Below, piece by piece: positions 1 through 6,804 of a stretch of DNA of 64,000 nucleotides (its first letter is position 1; every line of letters begins with the position of its first letter). Origin of the DNA: Acidimicrobiaceae bacterium (lineage in GTDB: Bacteria > Actinomycetota > Acidimicrobiia > Acidimicrobiales > UBA8592); NCBI GenBank assembly GCA_024641655.1, contig JAHECR010000015.1, forward strand, positions 1 to 64,000, written 5' to 3'. The position numbers and the translations under genes were made by a program. The notes beneath the pieces are model-generated. The model saw only the letters and a program-made list of their open reading frames with translations. It had not been told where the DNA came from and did no database searches.

Positions 1-27
1 CTCGGTTCAGGCGATGGTCACCCCGCC

Positions 28-1134
28 GTGACCACGACCTTGGTCGGTCGCCGAGGCGGTCGCGGCCGTGACGACGACCGCGAGAGCAGCGGTCGTGGGC
101 GCCGCGAGGGTGCCGGACGTGGCGACGCTGGCCGGCGCGAGGGTGCCGGACGCGGCGGCGCCAGGCGCGATGGTGGACGTGGCGACGGCGGTCGAGACCG
201 TCCCGAGGGCGGACGGCCCGACGGCGGGCGCGGTCGTGCCACCGGCGAGCGCGGCCGCCCTGGAACCGATCGCGACTCCCGTCCACGACCCGAACGAGCC
301 GAGCGCCCCGCTCGCCAACAGGAGCCCGTCAAACCCAAGGCGAAACGCCTGAGGCCGCGCCGAACCCATCGCGATGCCGCGCTCGCTGCTCTGCCGCAGA
401 TCCAGCATCCGCTCGCGAACGAGGTCATGCGCGGCGGCATCCCCGGACTTCGCAAGCTCATCGACGAGCAGAACGCCGAGCACCGGGCTGCCGGGCGCCC
501 CGAGGTCGATCCGAACCCGTTGCTCGAGCTCGGCGAAACGCTTCTCCCCCGGCTGAAGGGCGCAGAATGGCACGACCGTGCCGAGGCGGCGTTGGCCGGC
601 ATCGACGACGTGGACCTCCGGGACCTGCGCTCGGTCGTGGTGGCCGCCGAGTCCGCGGCTCGCTCCGAGGAGACACGCGCCCTCGCCGACCAGCTGCGCG
701 AGGCGCTCACCAAACGCGTGGACGACGAACACAACGCCTGGCTCGGCGACATCGCTTCGGCGCTCACCGACGACCGCACGGTACGCGCGCTGCGGATGAG
801 CAGCCGTCCCCCCAAAGCCGGCGCCCCGATGCCGCCTGATCTCGCCACCCGACTGGCCGAAGCTGCAGCCGCATCGCTGACCACCGAGACCGGCCCTCAG
901 CGATGGGGAACGGTCCTCGATGCCGTCGCCTTCTCACCGGTGCGTCAATCGGTGCAACCGCAGGGCATACCCAGCACCGTGAACGACGAGTTGCTCGACA
1001 CCGTCCGCCGGCTGTCCACCCGCGTTCCGCAGATCGCCGCCTTGTTCGGGATCGAGCCGACCGAACCACCGCGGAAGCGTCGCCGGGCCGGAGGCGGAGG
1101 CACGCGTCGCGGCGCCGCGGGCTCCCCGAGCTGA
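28..1134 (+). CDS. Arg/Gly-rich protein of unknown function
   Basis: I do not recognise the family. Residues 1 to about 100 are a low-complexity tract of Arg, Gly, Asp and Glu, largely RGG- and GRD-like units, which resembles disordered RNA- or DNA-binding tails. Residues about 115-340 look like an ordinary helical globular domain, and the tail is again basic (RKRRRAGGGG). The listed start is GTG at 28, but the frame stays open to base 1, so the true start may lie upstream and the gene may be truncated here. It is convergent with the Nudix gene, 18 bases away. A nucleic-acid role is inference from composition only. Confidence 0.7.
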   Translation: MTTTLVGRRGGRGRDDDRESSGRGRREGAGRGDAGRREGAGRGGARRDGGRGDGGRDRPEGGRPDGGRGRATGERGRPGTDRDSRPRPERAERPARQQEPVKPKAKRLRPRRTHRDAALAALPQIQHPLANEVMRGGIPGLRKLIDEQNAEHRAAGRPEVDPNPLLELGETLLPRLKGAEWHDRAEAALAGIDDVDLRDLRSVVVAAESAARSEETRALADQLREALTKRVDDEHNAWLGDIASALTDDRTVRALRMSSRPPKAGAPMPPDLATRLAEAAAASLTTETGPQRWGTVLDAVAFSPVRQSVQPQGIPSTVNDELLDTVRRLSTRVPQIAALFGIEPTEPPRKRRRAGGGGTRRGAAGSPS

Positions 1135-1152
1135 GCGCCGAAACGCAACAGG

Positions 1153-1566
1153 TCAGGTGATCACGGCCACGATGCCGTGTTCGGCGAGGAAGTCCAGCAG
1201 GCCCTCGACGAGCGGGAGATCGCTCACCTCCCACCGCGGTACCCAGCGCACACTGGCCGCGTCGCCGCCGGCCATGGGATCGACGCGGTCCAAGGTCACC
1301 GCATCGAACGACACGATCACGTAGTGGGCATCGTCGTCGATGCGCTCGACCCAGCCCACCGATGCCTCCGGAACCACCGAGATCGAGGTCTCCTCGGCGG
1401 TCTCGCGCACCACGGCCTCGCGTAGGGTCTCCCCCGGCTCGACCCGCCCGCCGGGGAGCGCCCATCGCCCCACATCGGGCGCGGTGGCGCGCTCGACGAG
1501 CAGGAGGCGATCATCGAGGTCGAAGACGATCGCGCTGACACACAGCTCGACGGCAGAAGGGCTCAT
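1153..1566 (-). CDS. Nudix hydrolase
   Basis: A single-domain Nudix hydrolase of 137 residues, expected to cleave a nucleoside diphosphate linked to another group using Mg2+. The Nudix box is visible around residues 40-62 (GGRVEPGE, then RETAEE), with the usual REXXEE metal ligands. The Gly normally following the second Glu pair is replaced (EETSI instead of EEXG), which is a mild deviation. The start ATG overlaps the stop of the upstream acetyltransferase by four bases (ATGA), so the two are translationally coupled. It is the last gene of a four-gene minus-strand cluster. The substrate cannot be told from sequence. Confidence 0.85.
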   Translation of the reverse strand: MSPSAVELCVSAIVFDLDDRLLLVERATAPDVGRWALPGGRVEPGETLREAVVRETAEETSISVVPEASVGWVERIDDDAHYVIVSFDAVTLDRVDPMAGGDAASVRWVPRWEVSDLPLVEGLLDFLAEHGIVAVIT

Positions 1567-2039
1567 GACGGGTCGAGGCTCCGGTAGACCTCGATGGAAC
1601 GCGCGACCAGGCCGTGACGCTCGAAGAAGTTCTTCGCTGCCCGGTCGCCGGGCAACGCCCGGCCGGTGAGCGCAACCATCTCGTGGGCCGCGGCCCAGTC
1701 CAAGGCAACGCGCATCATCACCTCACCGACGCCCACGCCGCGCGCCCCCTCGATGACGTACACCTCGGCGACATCAGCGGCGCGCCCGCCGGGCACGGCT
1801 CGAGCCACGACCGTCAGCAGACCGACGATCGTGTCGTCCACGGTCCCCACCACCACGGCGCAATGCGCTGGGTCCTCCACGAAACCCCTGTAGGTGTCGT
1901 CGAGCGGCTCCGGCGGCGCCTCGCCGAACAACCACAGTGCCGCGCCGCGCGCGTCCTCGATGGCTCGACGCCCTTCGCGGGCCAGCTCGACGACTGCCGG
2001 CACCTCCATGGCGACGGCGACGTGGGCGTCGACCTCCAT
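1563..2039 (-). CDS. GNAT-family N-acetyltransferase
   Basis: A 158-residue GNAT-fold acetyltransferase, which would move an acetyl group from acetyl-CoA to an unknown amine. The core strand and acetyl-CoA loop are visible as VAEVYVIEGARGVGVGEVMM (about residues 88-107), a version of the Q/RxxGxG/A pyrophosphate loop. The C-terminal part (GDRAAKNFFERHGL) is the typical last helix-strand of the fold. It follows the 183-residue protein gene with a one-base gap and overlaps the Nudix gene by four bases, so it sits in one operon. The acceptor is unknown. Confidence 0.8.
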   Translation of the reverse strand: MEVDAHVAVAMEVPAVVELAREGRRAIEDARGAALWLFGEAPPEPLDDTYRGFVEDPAHCAVVVGTVDDTIVGLLTVVARAVPGGRAADVAEVYVIEGARGVGVGEVMMRVALDWAAAHEMVALTGRALPGDRAAKNFFERHGLVARSIEVYRSLDPS

Positions 2040-2040
2040 G

Positions 2041-2592
2041 TCAGCCCTGGAGCCGGGCGATCTTGTGCAGGATGGTCCGACGATCGCGCGTCGCTGCCTC
2101 GTAGCGCCGGACCGCCTCGAGCTCCTCGGGCGTCAGCGCGTCGAGGCGCTTCACGACCTGTGAGGCGGCCAGCAGGTCGTAGTCGGAGATCGCGAGCGTC
2201 TCCACGGACGGGACCGGCTCCGCGGTGTCGCCGACGCCGGGTTCCTCGAGAGCACTGCCCTCGGGGGAACGGCCCTCGACCGCAGCGCCCTCCGTTTCCT
2301 CGCCGACGGAGTCGACAGTCACATCGGTGTTCGCTGCCTCGGCCGCCGAGCCCGATGCTTGCCCGGCGCGGTCGCCCGATGCAACGAAGTTGGCGATCGC
2401 GACGTCGAGCCGCCGCATCCCGGCACGCACCGCGAACTCACCGATCTGGCGAGCCGCCGCCGCGTGCTGGCGTCCGCGCCGCGCCAGATCCGGACCGACC
2501 GTCGCAACGTCGAGGGTCAACCCGATGGGCGCGTAGACCAACAGGTCGAGGAGTCGGTCGACCGGCGCTGCGTTGGTCGGTCGCTCAGCCAT
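2041..2592 (-). CDS. Putative lipid droplet-associated type protein
   Basis: A 183-residue protein in three parts. Residues about 10-70 form an amphipathic helical region with hydrophobic patches (LLDLLVYAPIGLTLDVA). Residues about 75-125 are an acidic Glu/Gly/Ser-rich linker. A conserved C-terminal helical module starts at about residue 133 (ISDYDLLAASQVVKRL, then LTPEELEAVRRYE). This C-terminal module is common in actinobacterial proteins annotated as lipid droplet-associated (DUF8129-like); I recall this from the family and could not search. The start ATG lies nine bases after the stop of the acidic zinc-ribbon gene, in the same operon. Function is unproven. Confidence 0.65.
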   Translation of the reverse strand: MAERPTNAAPVDRLLDLLVYAPIGLTLDVATVGPDLARRGRQHAAAARQIGEFAVRAGMRRLDVAIANFVASGDRAGQASGSAAEAANTDVTVDSVGEETEGAAVEGRSPEGSALEEPGVGDTAEPVPSVETLAISDYDLLAASQVVKRLDALTPEELEAVRRYEAATRDRRTILHKIARLQG

Positions 2593-2601
2593 CGCCGAGG
2601 T

Positions 2602-3120
2602 TCACAGCTCGATCGGTTCGCCGCAGTGCGGGCACTCGCCCTGCGCCCGGACGACGGACTCGTGGACGAGCAGGAAGCAGTTCGGGCAATTGATCTCATC
2701 GTCCTGGCGCGCAACGACACCTTCGAGTTGGCCGGTGTTGCCCGCGGAGGGATCGGCGCCTTCCTCCTCGTCGTCTTCCTCTTCCTCGTCGTCGCTGGCC
2801 GCGATGCGATCCTTGAGGATGGTGTCGAGGTCGGCTTCGACGTCGTCGGGATCGGCCTCCTCGTCGTCGTCGTCGTCGTCCTCGCCTTCTTTGCGACGGC
2901 GACGTGCGGGCGCCTCGGGCTCTTCGTCTTCCTCTTCGGCCTCGTCGTCGACCTCGATCTCGTCCTCGAGGCCGAGATCGTCGTCATCGAGGTCGAGCTC
3001 GTCGTCGAGTTCGAGATCGGCGACATCGTCCGGGGCGTCGACGAGCTCATCGTCGAGATCCAACTCGTCGTCGAGGTCCTCGGTCTCGAGGTCCTCGTCT
3101 TTGATGTCGTCGTCGGCCAT
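2602..3120 (-). CDS. Acidic protein with C-terminal zinc ribbon (DUF4193-like)
   Basis: A 172-residue protein whose first 130 residues are almost entirely Asp and Glu with short hydrophobic breaks. One basic patch (ARRRRK) lies near residue 75. The last 40 residues carry two CxxC pairs (CPNC and CPHC, 15 residues apart) that should bind one zinc. The arrangement of an acidic N-terminus followed by QxDEfxCxxCFLvxH resembles the actinobacterial DUF4193 family, but that family is usually near 100 residues, so this one is longer. It heads a minus-strand operon and has a strong TATAGT box upstream. The role is unknown. Confidence 0.7.
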   Translation of the reverse strand: MADDDIKDEDLETEDLDDELDLDDELVDAPDDVADLELDDELDLDDDDLGLEDEIEVDDEAEEEDEEPEAPARRRRKEGEDDDDDDEEADPDDVEADLDTILKDRIAASDDEEEEDDEEEGADPSAGNTGQLEGVVARQDDEINCPNCFLLVHESVVRAQGECPHCGEPIEL

Positions 3121-3152
3121 TGTCGTCCTCGGGTTGTCGACCTCAGCGGCGG

Positions 3153-3158
3153 ACTATA
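3153..3158 (-). promoter_or_regulatory. -10 box TATAGT of the acidic zinc-ribbon operon
   Basis: On the minus strand TATAGT lies 32 bases upstream of the ATG at 3120. It is the closest match to a vegetative -10 in this GC-rich region. I see no clear -35 element. Confidence 0.5.
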
Positions 3159-3251
3159 CGCGCTCGGCGAGCTGTTGGGGCGCGTTCAACGACACGAATC
3201 CAACACAGCGTCAACCCGACGCACCGCCTGCGGGACGAGCCCGCGGATCGT

Positions 3252-4361
3252 TCAGCCGAAGCGTGATCGAAGCGAGAGGATCCCGTCCACGTAGAACTGG
3301 CTCGATCGATAGATGCCGTGCTGCCGCGTCGCCGTGAGGCCTTGATAGTACGACGCCACCGCGAGCCGGGGATCGCCGGTGTTGTCGAGGAGGTACCGGA
3401 GGTACCGCGCACTGATCTGGATGTTGTCGCTCGCGACGAATGGGTCGAGCGTGGCGCCGATCAAGTGCTCGGAGACGAAATCGGCGGTGATCGGCAGGAT
3501 CTGACCGATTCCGATCGCTTCGGCAGACGACACCTTGGTGTTGTTCCAGCCCGACTCGAACCAAGCGAGCGACTTGAGAAGGTCTGCGGGCACGCCGTAC
3601 TCGGCCGCCCAGTGGTCGAACACGGGCACGAGCGCGAGGCGTCCCGGGTCGGCGGCCAGGTCGGCGGGAAGGTTCGCCAGATTCACCGTCGCCGTCGGAA
3701 CGACGAGGCGTTGCCCGACCAGGATCGGCTGGGCCTCGGTGAGCCCATTGGCCGACAGCAGGTCCGCGACGGGCACGCCGAGGCGGTCACCGATCGCCCA
3801 CAGCGTGTCACCGGCCACGACGACGTAGGTGCGGGGCGCGCTCACCACAGCGCCGGCACCCGTCGCCGAGTCAGAGGGCGTCGTGTCGCCGGCTCCAGGG
3901 GTGATCACGAGCTCCTGGCCCGGGTGGATCACCGGGTCCGAGCCGGCGAGCCCGTTCTGCCGGGCCAGCTGACCGAGTCCGATGCCGTAGTGCGCGGCGA
4001 TCCCCCACAGCGTGTCACCCGGGACGACGATGTGGACGTCGGGATCTGCGCCCGAACCCTCCGGGTCCGGGATGACGATGATGGTGCCGATCTTGATCAG
4101 ATCGGGGTTGAGCAACCCGTTGGCCTCGGCGATCGCCGCAACCGACACGCCGTTGGCCTTGGCCAGCGCCCACAGTGAGTCACCGGGCTGCACCTTGTGC
4201 TCCGAGGACGCGTACGCGGGCGTGGACGTTGCCGTCACCAGGGCACCGACCAGCAAGGCGCCGGCGATCTGGCGACGCGACGCACCCCAGCGTTCGAGGA
4301 GCTCAGGGTTGCTTGCGTGTCGGGGGACATGACGTCCATACCGGGCATGAGAAAGCTGCAT
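3252..4361 (-). CDS. Secreted triple-LysM lytic transglycosylase-like protein
   Basis: A cell-wall protein of 369 residues. After a signal sequence (SRRQIAGALLVGALV, ending near APAYA/SS) come three LysM repeats recognised by PGDSLWALA, PGDTLWGIA and AGDTLWAIG, at about residues 50-100, 110-160 and 180-225. A C-terminal goose-lysozyme-like or SLT domain follows. Its likely catalytic Glu lies in AWFESGWNN, and IGIGQILPIT and ARYLRYLLDNTGDPRLAVASY follow. It should bind and cleave peptidoglycan. The SRRQI sequence is weakly Tat-like, and tatBC lie in this window. I chose ATG 4361 over TTG 4382 because AGGAA lies five bases upstream. A promoter is visible at 4391-4420. Confidence 0.85.
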   Translation of the reverse strand: MQLSHARYGRHVPRHASNPELLERWGASRRQIAGALLVGALVTATSTPAYASSEHKVQPGDSLWALAKANGVSVAAIAEANGLLNPDLIKIGTIIVIPDPEGSGADPDVHIVVPGDTLWGIAAHYGIGLGQLARQNGLAGSDPVIHPGQELVITPGAGDTTPSDSATGAGAVVSAPRTYVVVAGDTLWAIGDRLGVPVADLLSANGLTEAQPILVGQRLVVPTATVNLANLPADLAADPGRLALVPVFDHWAAEYGVPADLLKSLAWFESGWNNTKVSSAEAIGIGQILPITADFVSEHLIGATLDPFVASDNIQISARYLRYLLDNTGDPRLAVASYYQGLTATRQHGIYRSSQFYVDGILSLRSRFG

Positions 4362-4390
4362 GTGCGTTCCTGCCGCCCGCAAGCGGCCTC

Positions 4391-4420
4391 ACTCTACAGC
4401 AGCCCCTCCACGCAAAACAA
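4391..4420 (-). promoter_or_regulatory. Promoter of the LysM gene
   Basis: On the minus strand TTGTTT (4415-4420) and TAGAGT (4391-4396) are separated by 18 bases, in a locally AT-rich island. This predicts a leader of about 23 bases carrying the AGGAA site before ATG 4361. Confidence 0.5.
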
Positions 4421-4456
4421 GCACTATTTCAACAATACGCACACGAGCAACATCAG

Positions 4457-4469
4457 TCCCGTCGGGACC
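4457..4469 (-). terminator. Short hairpin after the ThyX-like gene
   Basis: GTCCC and GGGAC are paired across a three-base loop, seven bases after the stop codon at 4476. There is no T-tract, so termination is only a possibility. Confidence 0.25.
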
Positions 4470-4475
4470 CGATGC

Positions 4476-6086
4476 TCACGACGACGCGCTGCGGCGCCCT
4501 TCGGCGCGTCGTTCGGCCTGCAGACGTTCGAGATCGGTCTCCGGTGAGTGATCGACGAAGCGCATCATCTCGGCCACCGCGTGGTGGCCCGCCTCCTCGG
4601 CGATCAGACGATGCATCTCCTGGCCGACCTCTCGATAGCTCGGGTGTCCCTGAGGGGTGGTACGCAGTTCCAGCATGTGCATGGCGGCGCGCGCATTGAT
4701 GTTCATGGAGAAGCGGATCTTGTACGCCAGGCTGATCGCGTAGGGCGCCTGATCGGGGAAATCCTCCGCGAGGACGTCGTGGAGGGCCGCCGAACGACGC
4801 ATCGCCTCGTCGAAGGGGTCGGCCATGCCCGCGGCGTCGACCAACGCCGGTCGCGTGTAGCCGTGATAAGGGCTCAGCGACTGCCAGTCGATGGTGAGCA
4901 TCCGGTGCCGCTGGAGATCACGGAACGCCCCGTAGTCGACGAGCACGTCGAACTTGTAGAACGGCTGCTCGAGCGCCCGACCAGGCTTGTGCCGACGGTT
5001 CCGGCGGTCGCCGACGTACGCCCGGACCACGGCCATGCGGTCGTCGTGACCCATGGACGCGACCGTTCGCTCGATCTGTTCCTCGGGCAAATGGGTGTGC
5101 GGGTAGATCATCGATGCGATCATCTTGATCTCGGCATCGGGGTCGAAGTCGACGAGCCGGACGAGGGGCGCCGGATCGGCGATCGTGCCCTCGGGGAACA
5201 GGGCGGCGACCACGTCGCTGGTGTCCTCGGCGGTGGCCTGGAGGTATTCGCTCCACTGGACCCCGCGGTCTTGGCGGTCGACACGCTCGACGAACGAAGG
5301 GATCACCTTGCGGAGTTCTCCGAGCATGAGGTCGGCGTAGTACCGGGCCTCCGGCAGCGGATGCGCCCGCATCCGCATGAGCAGGGCCTCGTAGGCCTGG
5401 CCGGTGCCGTAGATCCCGACGTTGGAGATCGACGCCGCCGGGAGGAGGCCACGGAGCGCATCGAAGGCCTTGGCTTTCACCGCTTGGCGGTAGACCAGGT
5501 CGGAATCGTCCGGGTGTTTGGGGAACTGCGCCCGCACGAAATCCTGCATCCTGGGCACGAGATCGGCGTAAGTGTCGAACAGGCGGTCCATGTCGCCGAC
5601 GTAGCGGGTGCCGTGCACCGAGTTGAGCACTGCGGGGTCGCGGTAATAGCGGTAACGCCCGCCGATGCGCGTGTCATAGGCGATGTAGCGCGTCGACTGT
5701 TCCAGGTAGCTCATGAGCCGACCCCACTCGAGCACTTTGGTGAGCAGGTTCGACGCCTGCTCGCACGCCAGATGGACCCCACCGAGCTGGGCCACCGAGT
5801 CGTCGCCGTATTCGAAAAAGATGCGGTGATAGAGGCGCTCGGCATGGGAGAGGCCGACGGTCGCGTCGATCGAGGCATCGCCGGAAACGTCGAGGTCCGA
5901 CAGGAACTCATCGAGGAACAAGCGCCGCAGGCTCTTCGGCGAGCGGCTGTAGCGCGCGAAGAGCGCGCCCTTCACCACCTCGGGCAGGTTGACGAGAGCG
6001 AAGACCGGCTGGTCGAGGTTGGTGAAGTAACGACGTAGCACGTCGGCTTCGTCGTCTGTCCACTGTTCGGCGACGTAGACGGTCAC
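4476..6086 (-). CDS. Tandem ThyX-like (FAD-dependent thymidylate synthase-like) protein
   Basis: A 536-residue protein built from two ThyX-like halves. The first (about 1-250) contains the FAD/dUMP-site remnant EQSTRYIAYD. The second (about 265-510) contains RHRMLTIDWQS, a degenerate form of the ThyX signature RHRxxSxNxxSxRY. Canonical ThyX is about 220-250 residues and works as a tetramer with active sites between subunits, so this is a fused duplicate. In the second motif Ser is replaced by Thr and Asn by Asp, and the final RY is missing. Thymidylate synthesis is therefore uncertain and a related flavin-dependent reaction is possible. The start is GTG 6086 with a poor ribosome site, just downstream of an 18-codon ORF. 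Confidence 0.75.
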   Translation of the reverse strand: MTVYVAEQWTDDEADVLRRYFTNLDQPVFALVNLPEVVKGALFARYSRSPKSLRRLFLDEFLSDLDVSGDASIDATVGLSHAERLYHRIFFEYGDDSVAQLGGVHLACEQASNLLTKVLEWGRLMSYLEQSTRYIAYDTRIGGRYRYYRDPAVLNSVHGTRYVGDMDRLFDTYADLVPRMQDFVRAQFPKHPDDSDLVYRQAVKAKAFDALRGLLPAASISNVGIYGTGQAYEALLMRMRAHPLPEARYYADLMLGELRKVIPSFVERVDRQDRGVQWSEYLQATAEDTSDVVAALFPEGTIADPAPLVRLVDFDPDAEIKMIASMIYPHTHLPEEQIERTVASMGHDDRMAVVRAYVGDRRNRRHKPGRALEQPFYKFDVLVDYGAFRDLQRHRMLTIDWQSLSPYHGYTRPALVDAAGMADPFDEAMRRSAALHDVLAEDFPDQAPYAISLAYKIRFSMNINARAAMHMLELRTTPQGHPSYREVGQEMHRLIAEEAGHHAVAEMMRFVDHSPETDLERLQAERRAEGRRSASS

Positions 6087-6097
6087 AGCGTCCGAGA

Positions 6098-6154
6098 CTA
6101 GGCGCCGGCGACCGCGCGCACGCGGACGGAAGAGGGACGAGGAGCGCGACGCAT
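6098..6154 (-). CDS. Possible 18-residue Arg-rich leader peptide
   Basis: A short ORF (MRRAPRPSSVRVRAVAGA) ends at TAG 6098-6100, 11 bases before the GTG of the ThyX-like gene. Its ATG lies exactly seven bases after a TACGAT -10 box, the arrangement of several other genes here, so it would be the first codon of a leaderless transcript. Five of 18 residues are Arg. It could couple translation to the downstream gene, which lacks a good ribosome site, or it could act as an attenuating leader. It is too short to be certain of translation. Confidence 0.35.
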   Translation of the reverse strand: MRRAPRPSSVRVRAVAGA

Positions 6155-6161
6155 GGCCGGA

Positions 6162-6167
6162 ATCGTA
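6162..6167 (-). promoter_or_regulatory. -10 box TACGAT upstream of the ThyX leader ORF
   Basis: TACGAT on the minus strand is followed by seven bases and then ATG 6154, which matches the leaderless spacing seen elsewhere in the window. Confidence 0.45.
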
Positions 6168-6210
6168 GCGTGCCCGAACCGCACACCCCCGGAACGCGCA
6201 GGGTGGGCGC

Positions 6211-6804
6211 TCAGACCACGACCTGCACCTGTTCGGGCCGGAGTCGGGCGCGCAGCCGGCACACCCGACCGAGCATCACCCCGTCGACGCGCACGAGACG
6301 TGGCCGCTCGAAGGTGAGGTCGACGTGCTCCACCCGTCGCATGTGTAGCGCCGGATGGGGGACATGATCGCCCGTATGGCTGCGACGACGCGCCTGGAGT
6401 CGGGCGCGAAACGGCAGCCGACCGGTCGTCACGTCGAGCAGGCCGTCGCCGGGGTGAGCGCGCGGGCCGAGGCGAAAGTCCCCGAACCACTCCGCGTTCA
6501 TGATCGCGGCACCCTCGCCGGCGCCGAACCGACCGGCGGCCACGACATGGGCCAGGAACAGGTGCGACGTGTCGTCGACTTCCGCGACGCCGACATCGAC
6601 CGGACACAGGATCGCTTCCCGACCCCGTCGATCGCGGACGTCACCACGGCCTCCCAAGGTACGACAGAGGTCGCCCGCGGCGAGCCCGACGATGCGGTGA
6701 CCCTGGCCTATCAGACCCACGGCCTCTGCATCGCTGTGCGCCACCGCCAGGTCACGGGGCACGACCCCGGTCGCGCCCCACGCATCACCGGGTCCGAGCC
6801 TCAC
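6211..6804 (-). CDS. YegS/diacylglycerol-kinase-like protein lacking a clear catalytic domain
   Basis: A 197-residue protein whose second half matches the C-terminal beta-sandwich of YegS/DgkB-type lipid kinases. It carries HPGDGLLDVTTGRLPFRARL (about residues 116-135), TGDHVPHP and a final RPRLVRVDGV strand. The N-terminal part shows only a remnant (GLAAGDLCRTLGG) where the kinase ATP site GGDGT should be, and the protein is 90-100 residues shorter than the family norm. Catalysis is therefore doubtful, and lipid binding is a possible retained function. GTG 6804 overlaps the helY stop by four bases, so it is the last gene of the tat-helY operon. Confidence 0.7.
   Translation of the reverse strand: MRLGPGDAWGATGVVPRDLAVAHSDAEAVGLIGQGHRIVGLAAGDLCRTLGGRGDVRDRRGREAILCPVDVGVAEVDDTSHLFLAHVVAAGRFGAGEGAAIMNAEWFGDFRLGPRAHPGDGLLDVTTGRLPFRARLQARRRSHTGDHVPHPALHMRRVEHVDLTFERPRLVRVDGVMLGRVCRLRARLRPEQVQVVV

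Noticed and set aside
4362-4475. Possible c-di-AMP (ydaO) riboswitch before the LysM gene
   Set aside because: The leader after the promoter is only about 23 bases, too short for that riboswitch, and no conserved elements are visible.
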